This document shows positions 8,765 through 15,923 of a stretch of 22,416 bases of DNA, piece after piece. The position numbers and the translations under genes are program-made. The stretch lies in contig JAEWIV010000043.1 of the NCBI GenBank assembly GCA_023386865.1, positions 1 to 22,416 on the forward strand. Direction: 5' to 3'. Within the stretch, counting starts at the first letter, position 1, and each line of letters starts with the position of its first letter. Below the pieces are notes generated by a model. That model ran no database searches. It was not told the origin of the DNA and was given only the letters and a program-made list of their open reading frames with translations. The DNA is from Pseudomonadota bacterium (lineage in GTDB: Bacteria > Pseudomonadota > Alphaproteobacteria > Reyranellales > Reyranellaceae).

Positions 8765-9252
8765 AGCGCGGCCTCCACACGCCTGGCGGTGGCGCGATGG
8801 TGGGCGTGACAGATGGCGACGGCCAGCGCATCGGCGGCGTCGGCAGAGGCCTCGACGCCCGGCAGCAGACGGCCGACCATCATGGCGATCTGGCGCTTGT
8901 CGGCGTGGCCCGCGCCCGTCACCGACTTCTTCACGAGGTTGGCCGCGTACTCGAACACCGGCAGGCCAGCGCGCGCCGGCGCCAGCACGACCACGCCGCG
9001 CGCCTGGCCGAGCTTCAACGTCGATCCCGGGTTGACGTTCACGAAGGTCTCCTCGATGGCGGCCTCCCGCGGACGCTGCGCCTCTACCACTGCGGCGATG
9101 CCGTCGAAAAGCTCGCGCAGGCGCTCGGCCAGGGTGCCCGTGGTCGTCACCCGGACCACACCGTGCGCCACGTGGCGCAGCTTGTTGCCGTCGACTTCGA
9201 TCACGCCCCAGCCGGTCAATCGCAGACCGGGGTCGAGGCCGATCAGTCTCAT
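8761..9252 (-). CDS. ruvC: Crossover junction endodeoxyribonuclease RuvC
   Basis: RuvC resolves Holliday junctions by symmetric nicking. The 163-aa protein has the RNase H-like fold motifs with the four catalytic acids in standard places: Asp7 (IGLDPG), Glu67 (AAIEETFVN), Asp138 and Asp141 (SADAADALAVA). The ATG at 9252 lies 11 bp after the yebC stop, preceded by a weak GGA-containing ribosome binding site. Longer upstream frames add non-homologous residues from yebC DNA. It is co-directional with ruvA and ruvB, forming the compact yebC-ruvCAB arrangement seen in many bacteria. Confidence 0.97.
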   Translation of the reverse strand: MRLIGLDPGLRLTGWGVIEVDGNKLRHVAHGVVRVTTTGTLAERLRELFDGIAAVVEAQRPREAAIEETFVNVNPGSTLKLGQARGVVVLAPARAGLPVFEYAANLVKKSVTGAGHADKRQIAMMVGRLLPGVEASADAADALAVAICHAHHRATARRVEAAL

Positions 9253-9263
9253 CGTTCCGGGCT

Positions 9264-10022
9264 TCAGGCCGCGAACTTCGCCAGAGCGTCGTCCGACACC
9301 TCGAAATTGGCGTAGACGTTCTGGACGTCGTCGTTGTCTTCCAGGGCGGCAATCAAGTCGAGCAGCGTCTGCAGGGTCTCGCCCTCGACCGGCGTCGTCG
9401 TCTTGGGCCGCCAAGACAGCTTGGCGACCGAGGGCTGGCCCAGCGACTTCTCGAGCGCCTCGCGCAGGGAGTTGAAGTTGTCCTGTGCTCCGTAGATCTC
9501 GTGCACACCTTCTTCGCCCTCGCCGCTCACCACGTCGTCGGCGCCGGCTTCGATCGCCTTCTCCAGCACCTCGTCGGCGCTGCCGACCGACAGCGGAAAG
9601 CGGAACTCGCCGACGCGATCGAACATGAAGGAGACGCTGTTGGACTCGCCGAGATTGCCACCGTGCTTGGCGAAGATCGAACGGACCTCGCCGGCGGTGC
9701 GGTTGCGATTGTTGGTCAGCGCCTCGACGATCAGCGCCACGCCGCCGGGACCGTAGCCCTCATAGCGTACCTCGTCGTAGTTAGCGTCCGCATCGCTTCC
9801 CGAGCCGCGCTTGATCGCACGATCGATCGTGTCGCGCGTCATGTTCGCCTCGCGCGCCGCGATCACGGCGGCACGAAGGCGCGGATTCGAATTCGGATCC
9901 GCCGCGCCGAGACGCGCCGCCGTGGTGATCTCACGGATCAGCTTGGTGAAGATCTTGGCCCGCTGGGCGTCCTGGCGCCCCTTGCGATGCATGATGTTCT
10001 TGAACTGCGAATGGCCTGCCAT
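9264..10022 (-). CDS. yebC: YebC/PmpR family protein
   Basis: YebC-family proteins (related to mitochondrial TACO1) bind nucleic acid; members have been reported as transcription regulators and as factors that relieve ribosome stalling at prolines. This 252-aa copy starts with the family hallmark MAGHSQFKNIMHRKGRQDAQRAK, has the central YEGYGPGGVALIVEALTNNRNRTA segment, and ends with the LLDLIAALEDNDDVQNVYANFE domain. TTTTGGGGCG precedes the ATG. It is the first gene of the long minus-strand operon toward ruvCAB and tol. Two terminators 100-150 bp upstream insulate it from ymdB, so its promoter should lie between 10023 and 10117, but I see no clear one there. Confidence 0.96.
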   Translation of the reverse strand: MAGHSQFKNIMHRKGRQDAQRAKIFTKLIREITTAARLGAADPNSNPRLRAAVIAAREANMTRDTIDRAIKRGSGSDADANYDEVRYEGYGPGGVALIVEALTNNRNRTAGEVRSIFAKHGGNLGESNSVSFMFDRVGEFRFPLSVGSADEVLEKAIEAGADDVVSGEGEEGVHEIYGAQDNFNSLREALEKSLGQPSVAKLSWRPKTTTPVEGETLQTLLDLIAALEDNDDVQNVYANFEVSDDALAKFAA

Positions 10023-10117
10023 CGCCCCAAAACCAGATTCAGTGAGTTGATGGGCCGGCTATACCACTTCTCGTGTCGTTTGGGACTGTTAGTGACCGCG
10101 CAAGCGAAGCTCGGCAC

Positions 10118-10145
10118 AAAAAAAGGCGGGGGCCGAAGCCCCCGC
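10118..10145 (-). terminator. Intrinsic terminator T2 with UUCG tetraloop
   Basis: GCGGGGGC (10126-10133) and GCCCCCGC (10138-10145) form a perfect 8-bp stem around 4 nt. Read on the minus strand the loop is TTCG, a very stable tetraloop type, and the stem is followed by C and seven T. It is the second of two back-to-back minus-strand terminators upstream of yebC. Confidence 0.93.
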
Positions 10146-10146
10146 T

Positions 10147-10174
10147 AAAAAACGTCGGAACCTAGATTCCGACG
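10147..10174 (-). terminator. Intrinsic terminator T1 of the ymdB/yebC spacer
   Basis: CGTCGGAA (10153-10160) and TTCCGACG (10167-10174) form a perfect 8-bp stem with a 6-nt loop. On the minus strand it is followed directly by six T, a classical Rho-independent terminator. It would end the small RNA candidate beginning near 10275 and any read-through from ymdB. Confidence 0.93.
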
Positions 10175-10275
10175 CCCCCTCTAACCTGAAGACAGTCGCC
10201 GATGCCGGCGAAAAAATCGTTTAACATCAACACGATGCCGCTTTTTCCCCAGGCCGTCAACGAGCGTCTTCAGAC
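10147..10275 (-). ncRNA. Candidate structured small RNA between ymdB and yebC
   Basis: The spacer between ymdB and yebC (10023-10324, about 300 bp) encodes no recognisable protein. On the minus strand a promoter-like pair (10281-10308) predicts a start near 10275. The RNA would then fold as follows: an outer 12-pair stem, TAGTCTGAAGAC (10277-10266) with GTCTTCAGGTTA (10193-10182), eight pairs contiguous plus two G-U and two A-U pairs; inside it an arm pairing GAAAAA and ATCGT with ACGAT and TTTTTC around a 5-nt bulge; then the T1 hairpin and U-tract. Total length is about 130 nt. I do not recognise the family. A 21-codon frame (10227-10162) ends inside T1 and could make this a dual-function RNA, but it has no clear ribosome binding site. 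It could also be only a ymdB 3' UTR. Confidence 0.5.
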
Positions 10276-10280
10276 TACCT

Positions 10281-10308
10281 CTAATAGGTAGGATGGCGGG
10301 TTGTGCAA
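10281..10308 (-). promoter_or_regulatory. Predicted sigma-70-type promoter for the small RNA
   Basis: On the minus strand TTGCAC (10308-10303) is followed after 16 bp by TATTAG (10286-10281). This resembles -35/-10 elements of alphaproteobacterial housekeeping promoters. The predicted start, 6-8 nt further, coincides with the first bases of the 12-pair closing stem. The -35 is weak (TTG only), so the support comes mainly from position. Confidence 0.45.
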
Positions 10309-10324
10309 CACAAGATGCGGGATT

Positions 10325-11131
10325 TCACACCGACTGAGCCAGCCGGCCGCCCAGCCTGATCGGCCGGACCGCGGTGGCCAGGCCCGTACGATCGTCAGTT
10401 TCCACCACCGCCGCGCACAAAGTGCCCTCGCCCTCGGCCGGCGCCAGTCGCTCACCCGGCATCTTGCGAACGAACCGCAGCACGGCCGACTCCTTCTTCA
10501 TGCCGATCACCGAATCGTAGTCGCCGCACATGCCGACATCGGTCTGGTAGGCGGTACCGCCCGGCAGGATCCAGCAATCGGACGTGGGAACGTGGCTGTG
10601 CGTGCCGAGCACCGCCGAGACACGACCATCGCAGTAGTGGCCGACCGATTGCTTCTCGCTCGTCGCCTCGCCGTGCACGTCGACCAGGATGAAGTTGGTG
10701 GTACCCCCAAGGGTGTACTTCGCCAGCTCGGCATCGACGGCGCGGAACGGATCGTCGAGCGCGTCCATGAACAGCCGGCACATGACGTTGATCACCACCA
10801 CTTTCTGCCCGCGCGCGGTCTGGAACAGATTGGCGCCCCAGCCCGGCGTACCCGGGGGGAAATTGATCGGCCGGAGCAGGCGTTTGTCCTGGGCGATGTA
10901 GGGGACGATCTCGCGCTGATCCCAGACATGGTTGCCGGTGGTGATGCAGTCGACGCCGGCCTCGTGCAGGTCGGCGCAGATCCGGGCGGTGATGCCGAAG
11001 CCGGCCGCCGCGTTCTCGCCGTTGACCGCCACGAAGTCGAGACCGAGTTCACGCCGCAGGCGCGGAACTTCCTTGATCACCACATCGCGGCCGGCGCGGC
11101 CGACTATGTCGCCACAGAACAAGACCTTCAT
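10325..11131 (-). CDS. YmdB-family metallophosphoesterase (TIGR00282)
   Basis: This 268-aa protein belongs to the YmdB/TIGR00282 family of binuclear-metal phosphoesterases; the Bacillus member acts on 2',3'-cyclic nucleotides and affects biofilm formation. Metal-ligand motifs are intact: GDIVGRAG (Asp8), NGEN, the Asn-His pair in TTGNHVWD, VDVHGEATSEK and GTHSHVPTSD. The ATG at 11131 gives MKVLFCGDIVG, the standard family N-terminus; a longer upstream frame runs into ygfA. It starts 2 bp after the ygfA stop, so the genes are probably co-translated. The E. coli gene named ymdB is unrelated, so I give no symbol. The biological role in Alphaproteobacteria is not known to me. Confidence 0.93.
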   Translation of the reverse strand: MKVLFCGDIVGRAGRDVVIKEVPRLRRELGLDFVAVNGENAAAGFGITARICADLHEAGVDCITTGNHVWDQREIVPYIAQDKRLLRPINFPPGTPGWGANLFQTARGQKVVVINVMCRLFMDALDDPFRAVDAELAKYTLGGTTNFILVDVHGEATSEKQSVGHYCDGRVSAVLGTHSHVPTSDCWILPGGTAYQTDVGMCGDYDSVIGMKKESAVLRFVRKMPGERLAPAEGEGTLCAAVVETDDRTGLATAVRPIRLGGRLAQSV

Positions 11132-11133
11132 AC

Positions 11134-11709
11134 CTAGACAAAGGCGCAAGCGCGCTTGTCGGTCAACAGCCAATCGAGCCGCTGGTCGTCCGGTCCATGC
11201 GGCACGTCGTCGACGAGCTGGGCGTTGAAGCCGACGCCAACCGCCGTCACGCGGCGACGTGCCCGCAGGCCGGCAAGCGTGCGATCGTAGAAGCCGCCGC
11301 CATAGCCCAGCCGCCAGCCCTCCTTGTCGCAGGCCAGCATCGGCACGATCAAAGCCTCGGGTTCCAGCGTCTCGCGCTTGGCCGAGGGTTGCAGCGTCCC
11401 GAACACGCCACGCTCCAGCGGATCACCCGGACGCCAGGCGCGGAACAGCAGAGGCTTGTCGCGGCCCTGCACGACGGGCAAGGCGAGCTGGCACCCGCGC
11501 CTGTGCAGCTCGACCATCAACGGTCGGATGTCGATCTCGTCCTTGATCGGCCAGAAGCCCGATACGACCGTCGGAGTTTCGAAGGGCAGCTCACGCTGGA
11601 AGATTGCCAGCAGGCCATCGGCGGCGGCCCGGCGCTCCGTTTCCGGGAGAGCCCCGCGCCAGGCCAGCATGGCGGAACGCAGGGTACGCTTGTCGTCGAT
11701 CAGCGACAT
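11134..11709 (-). CDS. ygfA: 5-formyltetrahydrofolate cyclo-ligase
   Basis: The enzyme converts 5-formyltetrahydrofolate to 5,10-methenyltetrahydrofolate using ATP, in one-carbon metabolism. The 191-aa protein begins MSLIDDKRTLRSAMLAWR and shows the family features GFWPIKDEIDIRPLM, the LIVPMLACDKEGWRLGYGGGFYDRTL nucleotide and substrate loop, and a C-terminal VPHGPDDQRLDWLLTDK. The ATG at 11709 lies about 24 nt after the predicted 6S RNA; a longer open frame upstream only translates that RNA. Co-orientation of zapA, 6S RNA and ygfA is the classical ssrS-ygfA arrangement known from E. coli and many Proteobacteria. Confidence 0.95.
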   Translation of the reverse strand: MSLIDDKRTLRSAMLAWRGALPETERRAAADGLLAIFQRELPFETPTVVSGFWPIKDEIDIRPLMVELHRRGCQLALPVVQGRDKPLLFRAWRPGDPLERGVFGTLQPSAKRETLEPEALIVPMLACDKEGWRLGYGGGFYDRTLAGLRARRRVTAVGVGFNAQLVDDVPHGPDDQRLDWLLTDKRACAFV

Positions 11710-11732
11710 GGCGGGGAAACAGGGAGCAAGGT

Positions 11733-11899
11733 GGGGCGGCTCCACGATGGGCCGTGGTCGTAAAAACCTCCAAGGCCTGCAAAAGCAGGTGGGCGCCGTG
11801 TAGCCAAGACCACGGTCGAGGCCAGGGACAGCTCCCAGGAGATCTTTATTGGCCCCGGGGTTTTTAGGCGAACCACGCACCGCGCAGAAATCCGCCCCA
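11733..11899 (-). ncRNA. ssrS: 6S RNA (ssrS) candidate
   Basis: 6S RNA mimics an open promoter and sequesters the housekeeping RNA polymerase in stationary phase. The zapA-ygfA gap (11710-12006) is its expected place, and the strand is right. The region has a promoter (11905-11933) predicting a start near 11898. GTGGGGCGG (11900-11892) is perfectly complementary to CCGCCCCAC (11739-11731), forming a closing stem. CGTGGT (11877-11872) can pair with ACCACG (11758-11753) to continue the helix. A CCTGC-TTTT-GCAGG hairpin lies in the 3' half after CGGCGCCCACC, a string I associate with alphaproteobacterial 6S RNAs. Size, about 167 nt, fits. I rely on synteny and hand folding, without a covariance model, so ends are approximate. 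Confidence 0.72.
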
Positions 11900-11904
11900 C
11901 GCCT

Positions 11905-11933
11905 AATCTAGGGATTGGGAGCGGTGGCTGCAA
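11905..11933 (-). promoter_or_regulatory. Predicted promoter of 6S RNA
   Basis: On the minus strand TTGCAG (11933-11928) is followed after exactly 17 bp by TAGATT (11910-11905). The predicted start near 11898 falls at the 5' side of the 9-bp closing stem of the 6S candidate. A dedicated promoter between zapA and ygfA would make 6S RNA independent of zapA transcription. Confidence 0.55.
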
Positions 11934-11957
11934 TGCAGGGCAAAGGCCGTTCAAGCT

Positions 11958-11980
11958 CCTCTCCCCCTAACGGGGAGAGG
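11958..11980. repeat. Palindrome between zapA and 6S RNA, REP-like
   Basis: CCTCTCCCC (11958-11966) and GGGGAGAGG (11972-11980) form a perfect 9-bp stem with a 5-nt loop, 27 bp beyond the zapA stop. The CTCTCCCC/GGGGAGAG composition is typical of short palindromes scattered between genes in high-GC Alphaproteobacteria and resembles the G-rich parts of the repeats at 19071 and 22301. It lacks a U-tract on either strand. Confidence 0.6.
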
Positions 11981-12006
11981 AACATGAAAGGGACGGACGG
12001 CAGCGG

Positions 12007-12339
12007 CTAAGCCGCGCCGCTCACCTTCTTGCTCATCTTGTCGACCCGCGAGGTGATCAGGTCCTCCAGCGCCGTCGCCAGCGTCTCGGCGCTGTCGGTG
12101 GCGGTGGCCCTGGCACTCTCGGCCGCCTTGGCGATGCCGCGCGCCTCGCGACTTTCGTCGGCCAGGATCAGGGCGGCGAACACCAGCAGCTTGACTTCCG
12201 GGGTGCCGGGCAGTTGCCGGCGCAGTTCGCCGACCTTCTCGTCGACATAGGCGGCGAGTTCCTGGACCCGCTCTTCCTCGCCGTCGCCGCAGGCGAGCTC
12301 GTAGTTGCGATTGGCGATCTGGACCGAGACCTCCGGCAT
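12007..12339 (-). CDS. zapA: Cell division protein ZapA
   Basis: ZapA binds FtsZ and bundles protofilaments at the division ring. This 110-aa protein has the ZapA fold: an N-terminal beta strand region (MPEVSVQIANRNYELACGDGEEERVQELAAYVDEKV, residues 1-36), the central helix with VKLLVFAALILADE, and a C-terminal coiled coil, longer than in E. coli ZapA but ending in a variable alphaproteobacterial tail. A perfect AAGGAG lies 9 nt before the ATG at 12339. It follows DUF4164 by 107 bp and precedes 6S RNA, a conserved arrangement. The leader contains two hairpins. Confidence 0.93.
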   Translation of the reverse strand: MPEVSVQIANRNYELACGDGEEERVQELAAYVDEKVGELRRQLPGTPEVKLLVFAALILADESREARGIAKAAESARATATDSAETLATALEDLITSRVDKMSKKVSGAA

Positions 12340-12383
12340 CGTACGGTACTCCTTTTTGTTGCGCCCTTATTGGGCGTCGAGGG

Positions 12384-12422
12384 GGATGCACAGTCTGACA
12401 CGCCAGCCTGTGCGAAGCATCC
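12384..12422 (-). other. Bulged hairpin in the zapA leader
   Basis: GGATGCACAG at 12384-12393 pairs with CTGTGC (12408-12413) and ATCC (12419-12422), a 10-bp stem interrupted by a 5-nt bulge. It lies in the 107-bp DUF4164-zapA spacer. A smaller CGCCC/GGGCG hairpin follows at about 12362-12376, just before the zapA ribosome binding site. Neither has a U-tract, so a role in mRNA processing or translation is more likely than termination. Confidence 0.4.
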
Positions 12423-12446
12423 TTCAACCTGGATGTCTTGGTTTGC

Positions 12447-12683
12447 TCATTTCTGGTCGGCCGCCAGCAGCGAGCGGATGTATTCCATCGCGCGCTCGAG
12501 ACGACCTTCCACCTCCATCGCCACCTTCTTCAAGTCGTCATGCTGGCGCTCGAGCCTGTCGAGGCGCTTGGCCAGGTCGTCGGCGCGGCTGGCTTCGGAC
12601 CGCAGCCGTTCTTCCACCATCGATTCCAGCCGGCTGAGCGCGCTGTCCACGCGATCCTTCGCGCCGGCTGCCGCCTTGGACAT
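12447..12683 (-). CDS. DUF4164 small coiled-coil protein
   Basis: A 78-aa, highly charged protein predicted to be a continuous coiled coil (ALSRLESMVEERLRSEASRADDLAKRLDRLERQHDDLKKVAMEVEGRLERAMEYI). It resembles DUF4164 proteins that sit directly upstream of zapA in many Alphaproteobacteria, suggesting a division-related role that remains unproven. I chose the ATG at 12683 (MSKAAAG), preceded by GGGGGAA 3 nt upstream; in-frame ATGs at 12734 and 12773 would add poorly structured residues and lack ribosome binding sites. It is divergent from tkt across about 220 bp. Confidence 0.75.
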   Translation of the reverse strand: MSKAAAGAKDRVDSALSRLESMVEERLRSEASRADDLAKRLDRLERQHDDLKKVAMEVEGRLERAMEYIRSLLAADQK

Positions 12684-12809
12684 CGTTCCCCCGCCGGAGG
12701 GCGGTGATTGCTCTACCGTCCGCGCCTGCTCCATCGTTGAAGGATAAGTGTAGCGGCGGTGCATGGTCAACATCTTGGCGCTGTGGAGCGACAGTAAGCG
12801 CTAGATGTT

Positions 12810-12831
12810 GGCTTTTGCGTCGGCTTTTGCG
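12810..12831. repeat. Tandem 10-bp repeat upstream of tkt
   Basis: GGCTTTTGCG occurs twice (12810-12819 and 12822-12831), 12 bp apart, just before a TTGACG -35-like hexamer. Tandem half-sites on nearly one helical turn just upstream of a promoter suggest a regulator-binding site. I cannot name the protein. Confidence 0.35.
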
Positions 12832-12833
12832 CA

Positions 12834-12862
12834 TTGACGCCTGGGAGGGCGGTCGGCATGGT
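12834..12862 (+). promoter_or_regulatory. Possible tkt promoter
   Basis: TTGACG (12834-12839), 17 bp spacer, CATGGT (12857-12862). The -35 matches five of six consensus bases, the -10 only three. It would give a leader of about 30 nt before the tkt ATG. It is the best candidate I see between the divergent tkt and DUF4164 genes. Confidence 0.35.
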
Positions 12863-12900
12863 GCGCGCCGTTTCAAAAAACAGACCGGCGCCCCCACAAA

Positions 12901-14889
12901 ATGACCGATCAGCTCGCTGCCCGACGCGACATGGCCAATGCCATCAGGGCTCTTGCCATGGACGCCGTGCAGCAGGCGGATTCAGGTCACCCCGGCATGC
13001 CGATGGGCATGGCCGACGTCGCCACCGTTCTGTTCACCAAGTTCATGAAGTTCGATGCGTCCGAGCCCAACTGGCCCGACCGCGATCGCTTCATCCTGTC
13101 GGCTGGCCACGGCTCGATGCTGCTCTATTCGCTGCTGCATCTCACCGGCTACGCCGACATGACGCTGGATGAGCTGAAGCGCTTCCGCCAGCTCGGCAGC
13201 AAGACGGCCGGCCACCCCGAATACGGCCATGCCAGCGGCATCGAGACCACGACCGGTCCACTCGGACAGGGGCTTGGCAATGCCGTGGGCTTCGCGCTCG
13301 CCGAGCGGCTGATGGCCGAGCGCTTCGGCCGCGACATCGTCGACCACTACACCTATGCCATCGTCGGCGACGGCTGTCTGATGGAAGGCGTCGGCCAGGA
13401 GGCGATCACGCTCGCGGGCCACCTCGGGCTGGGACGGCTGATCGTTCTGTTCGACGACAACGGGATCTCGATCGACGGGCCTACGTCGCTCTCGACCTCG
13501 GAGGACCATAAGAAGCGCTTCGCTGCCGCCGGCTGGCACGTACAGGCGGTCGACGGGCATGATCCCGACGCCGTCCAGCGAGCCATCCGCAAGGCCCGCA
13601 ACGTCACCGACAAGCCGTCGATGATCGCCTGCAAGACGGTGATCGGCTTCGGCGCACCGACCAAGGCCGGCACCGCCGCCACCCACGGCTCGCCGCTCGG
13701 CAAGGACGAGATCGCCGGCGCCCGCGAGAAGCTCGGTTGGCCCTACGCCCCCTTCGACATCCCCGAGCCGATCTTCACTGCCTGGCGCAAGGTCGGGGCG
13801 CGCGGCAAGTCGGCCCGCCGCAAGTGGGTCAAGCGGCATGCCGCAATGCCCGAGCCCGACCGCGCCGAGTTCGACCGCCGCCTCAGGGGCGACATCCCGG
13901 CGGCCGTCGGCGAGGCCATCGCCGCATTCAAGTCGAAGGTCGCCGCCGAGAAGCCCGCCTGGGCGACCCGCAAGTCGAGCCAGGAAGTGCTGGAAGTCAT
14001 CAATCCCGTGCTGCCCGAGACGGTCGGCGGCTCGGCCGACCTCACCGGATCGAACAACACCAAGACTGCCGCGCTGAAGGCGCAAACCGGCGCCGATCCG
14101 GCAGGCCGGTACGTCTATTACGGCATCCGCGAGCATGCCATGGCGGCCGCCATGAACGGCATGGCCCTGCATGGCGGCATCATCCCCTACGGCGGCACCT
14201 TCCTGGTGTTCACCGACTATTGCCGGCCGTCGATCCGTCTGTCGGCGCTGATGGGGCTGCGCGTCATCTACGTCATGACCCACGATTCGATCGGTCTCGG
14301 CGAAGACGGCCCGACCCATCAGCCGGTCGAGCATTTGCCGGCGTTGCGCGCCATCCCCGGACTGCAGGTGATGCGGCCGGCCGACACGATCGAGACGGCC
14401 GAGTGCTGGCAGCTTGCGCTGGAATCGAAGAAGACGCCGACCGTCATCGCCTTGACGCGCCAGAACGTCCCGACCGTCCGCGACGCCGGCGACGACAACC
14501 GTTCGGCTCGCGGCGCGTACATCCTGGCGGGCGACGCCTCCGCCCCCGTACGCCTCATCGCGTCGGGCTCGGAAGTCCAGCTTGCGCTCGGCGCGCGCGA
14601 TCTTCTCGCCAAGGAGGGCATTCAGGCGGCGGTCGTGTCCATGCCGTCGTGGGAACTCTTCGCTGCGCAAGACGAAACATATCACCGACAGGTCCTTGGG
14701 CCCGATGGCACGGTCCGGGTAGCTTGCGAGGCGGCATCAGGTTTTGGTTGGGAGCGCTGGCTCGGAACGCGCGGCGCTTTCGTCGGCATGAAGAGCTTCG
14801 GCGCCTCCGGCAAGGCGGCGGATCTCTACAAGCATTTCGGCATCACGGCCGAGGCGATCGCCGAGGCGGCCCGCCTACTCAGCAGATAG
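12901..14889 (+). CDS. tkt: Transketolase
   Basis: Transketolase moves two-carbon ketol units between sugar phosphates in the pentose phosphate and Calvin cycles, with thiamine diphosphate and a divalent metal. The 662-aa protein has normal length: the TPP/pyrophosphate domain with conserved His30 (SGHPGMPMG), His70 (SAGHGSML) and the GDG metal motif at 156-158 (IVGDGCLMEG), the pyrimidine domain with the catalytic glutamate in YYGIREHAMAAAMNG, the THDSIGLGEDGPTHQPVEHL loop, and the C-terminal domain. The ATG at 12901 has no visible Shine-Dalgarno. An alternative start at Met11 is possible but the family aligns from about residue 5. It forms an operon with gap, 26 bp downstream. Confidence 0.97.
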   Translation: MTDQLAARRDMANAIRALAMDAVQQADSGHPGMPMGMADVATVLFTKFMKFDASEPNWPDRDRFILSAGHGSMLLYSLLHLTGYADMTLDELKRFRQLGSKTAGHPEYGHASGIETTTGPLGQGLGNAVGFALAERLMAERFGRDIVDHYTYAIVGDGCLMEGVGQEAITLAGHLGLGRLIVLFDDNGISIDGPTSLSTSEDHKKRFAAAGWHVQAVDGHDPDAVQRAIRKARNVTDKPSMIACKTVIGFGAPTKAGTAATHGSPLGKDEIAGAREKLGWPYAPFDIPEPIFTAWRKVGARGKSARRKWVKRHAAMPEPDRAEFDRRLRGDIPAAVGEAIAAFKSKVAAEKPAWATRKSSQEVLEVINPVLPETVGGSADLTGSNNTKTAALKAQTGADPAGRYVYYGIREHAMAAAMNGMALHGGIIPYGGTFLVFTDYCRPSIRLSALMGLRVIYVMTHDSIGLGEDGPTHQPVEHLPALRAIPGLQVMRPADTIETAECWQLALESKKTPTVIALTRQNVPTVRDAGDDNRSARGAYILAGDASAPVRLIASGSEVQLALGARDLLAKEGIQAAVVSMPSWELFAAQDETYHRQVLGPDGTVRVACEAASGFGWERWLGTRGAFVGMKSFGASGKAADLYKHFGITAEAIAEAARLLSR

Positions 14890-14915
14890 GCGGCTCAGCA
14901 GTAACGGAGGAAGAC

Positions 14916-15919
<1,004 letters not shown>

Positions 15920-15923
<4 letters not shown>

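Noticed and set aside
10162..10227. 21-codon frame MLNDFFAGIGDCLQVRGGVGI on the minus strand inside the small RNA candidate
   Set aside because: No clear ribosome binding site, and the stop lies inside terminator T1. Kept only as a possibility that the RNA is dual-function.
11710..11880. Upstream extension of the ygfA frame (57 extra codons)
   Set aside because: It translates the 6S RNA candidate; family homology starts at MSLIDDKRTLRSAM.
12982..14685. 567-codon open frame on the minus strand opposite tkt
   Set aside because: Antisense shadow of a high-GC gene; composition is Arg/Gly/Asp-rich without a recognisable domain, and the plus strand is a complete transketolase.
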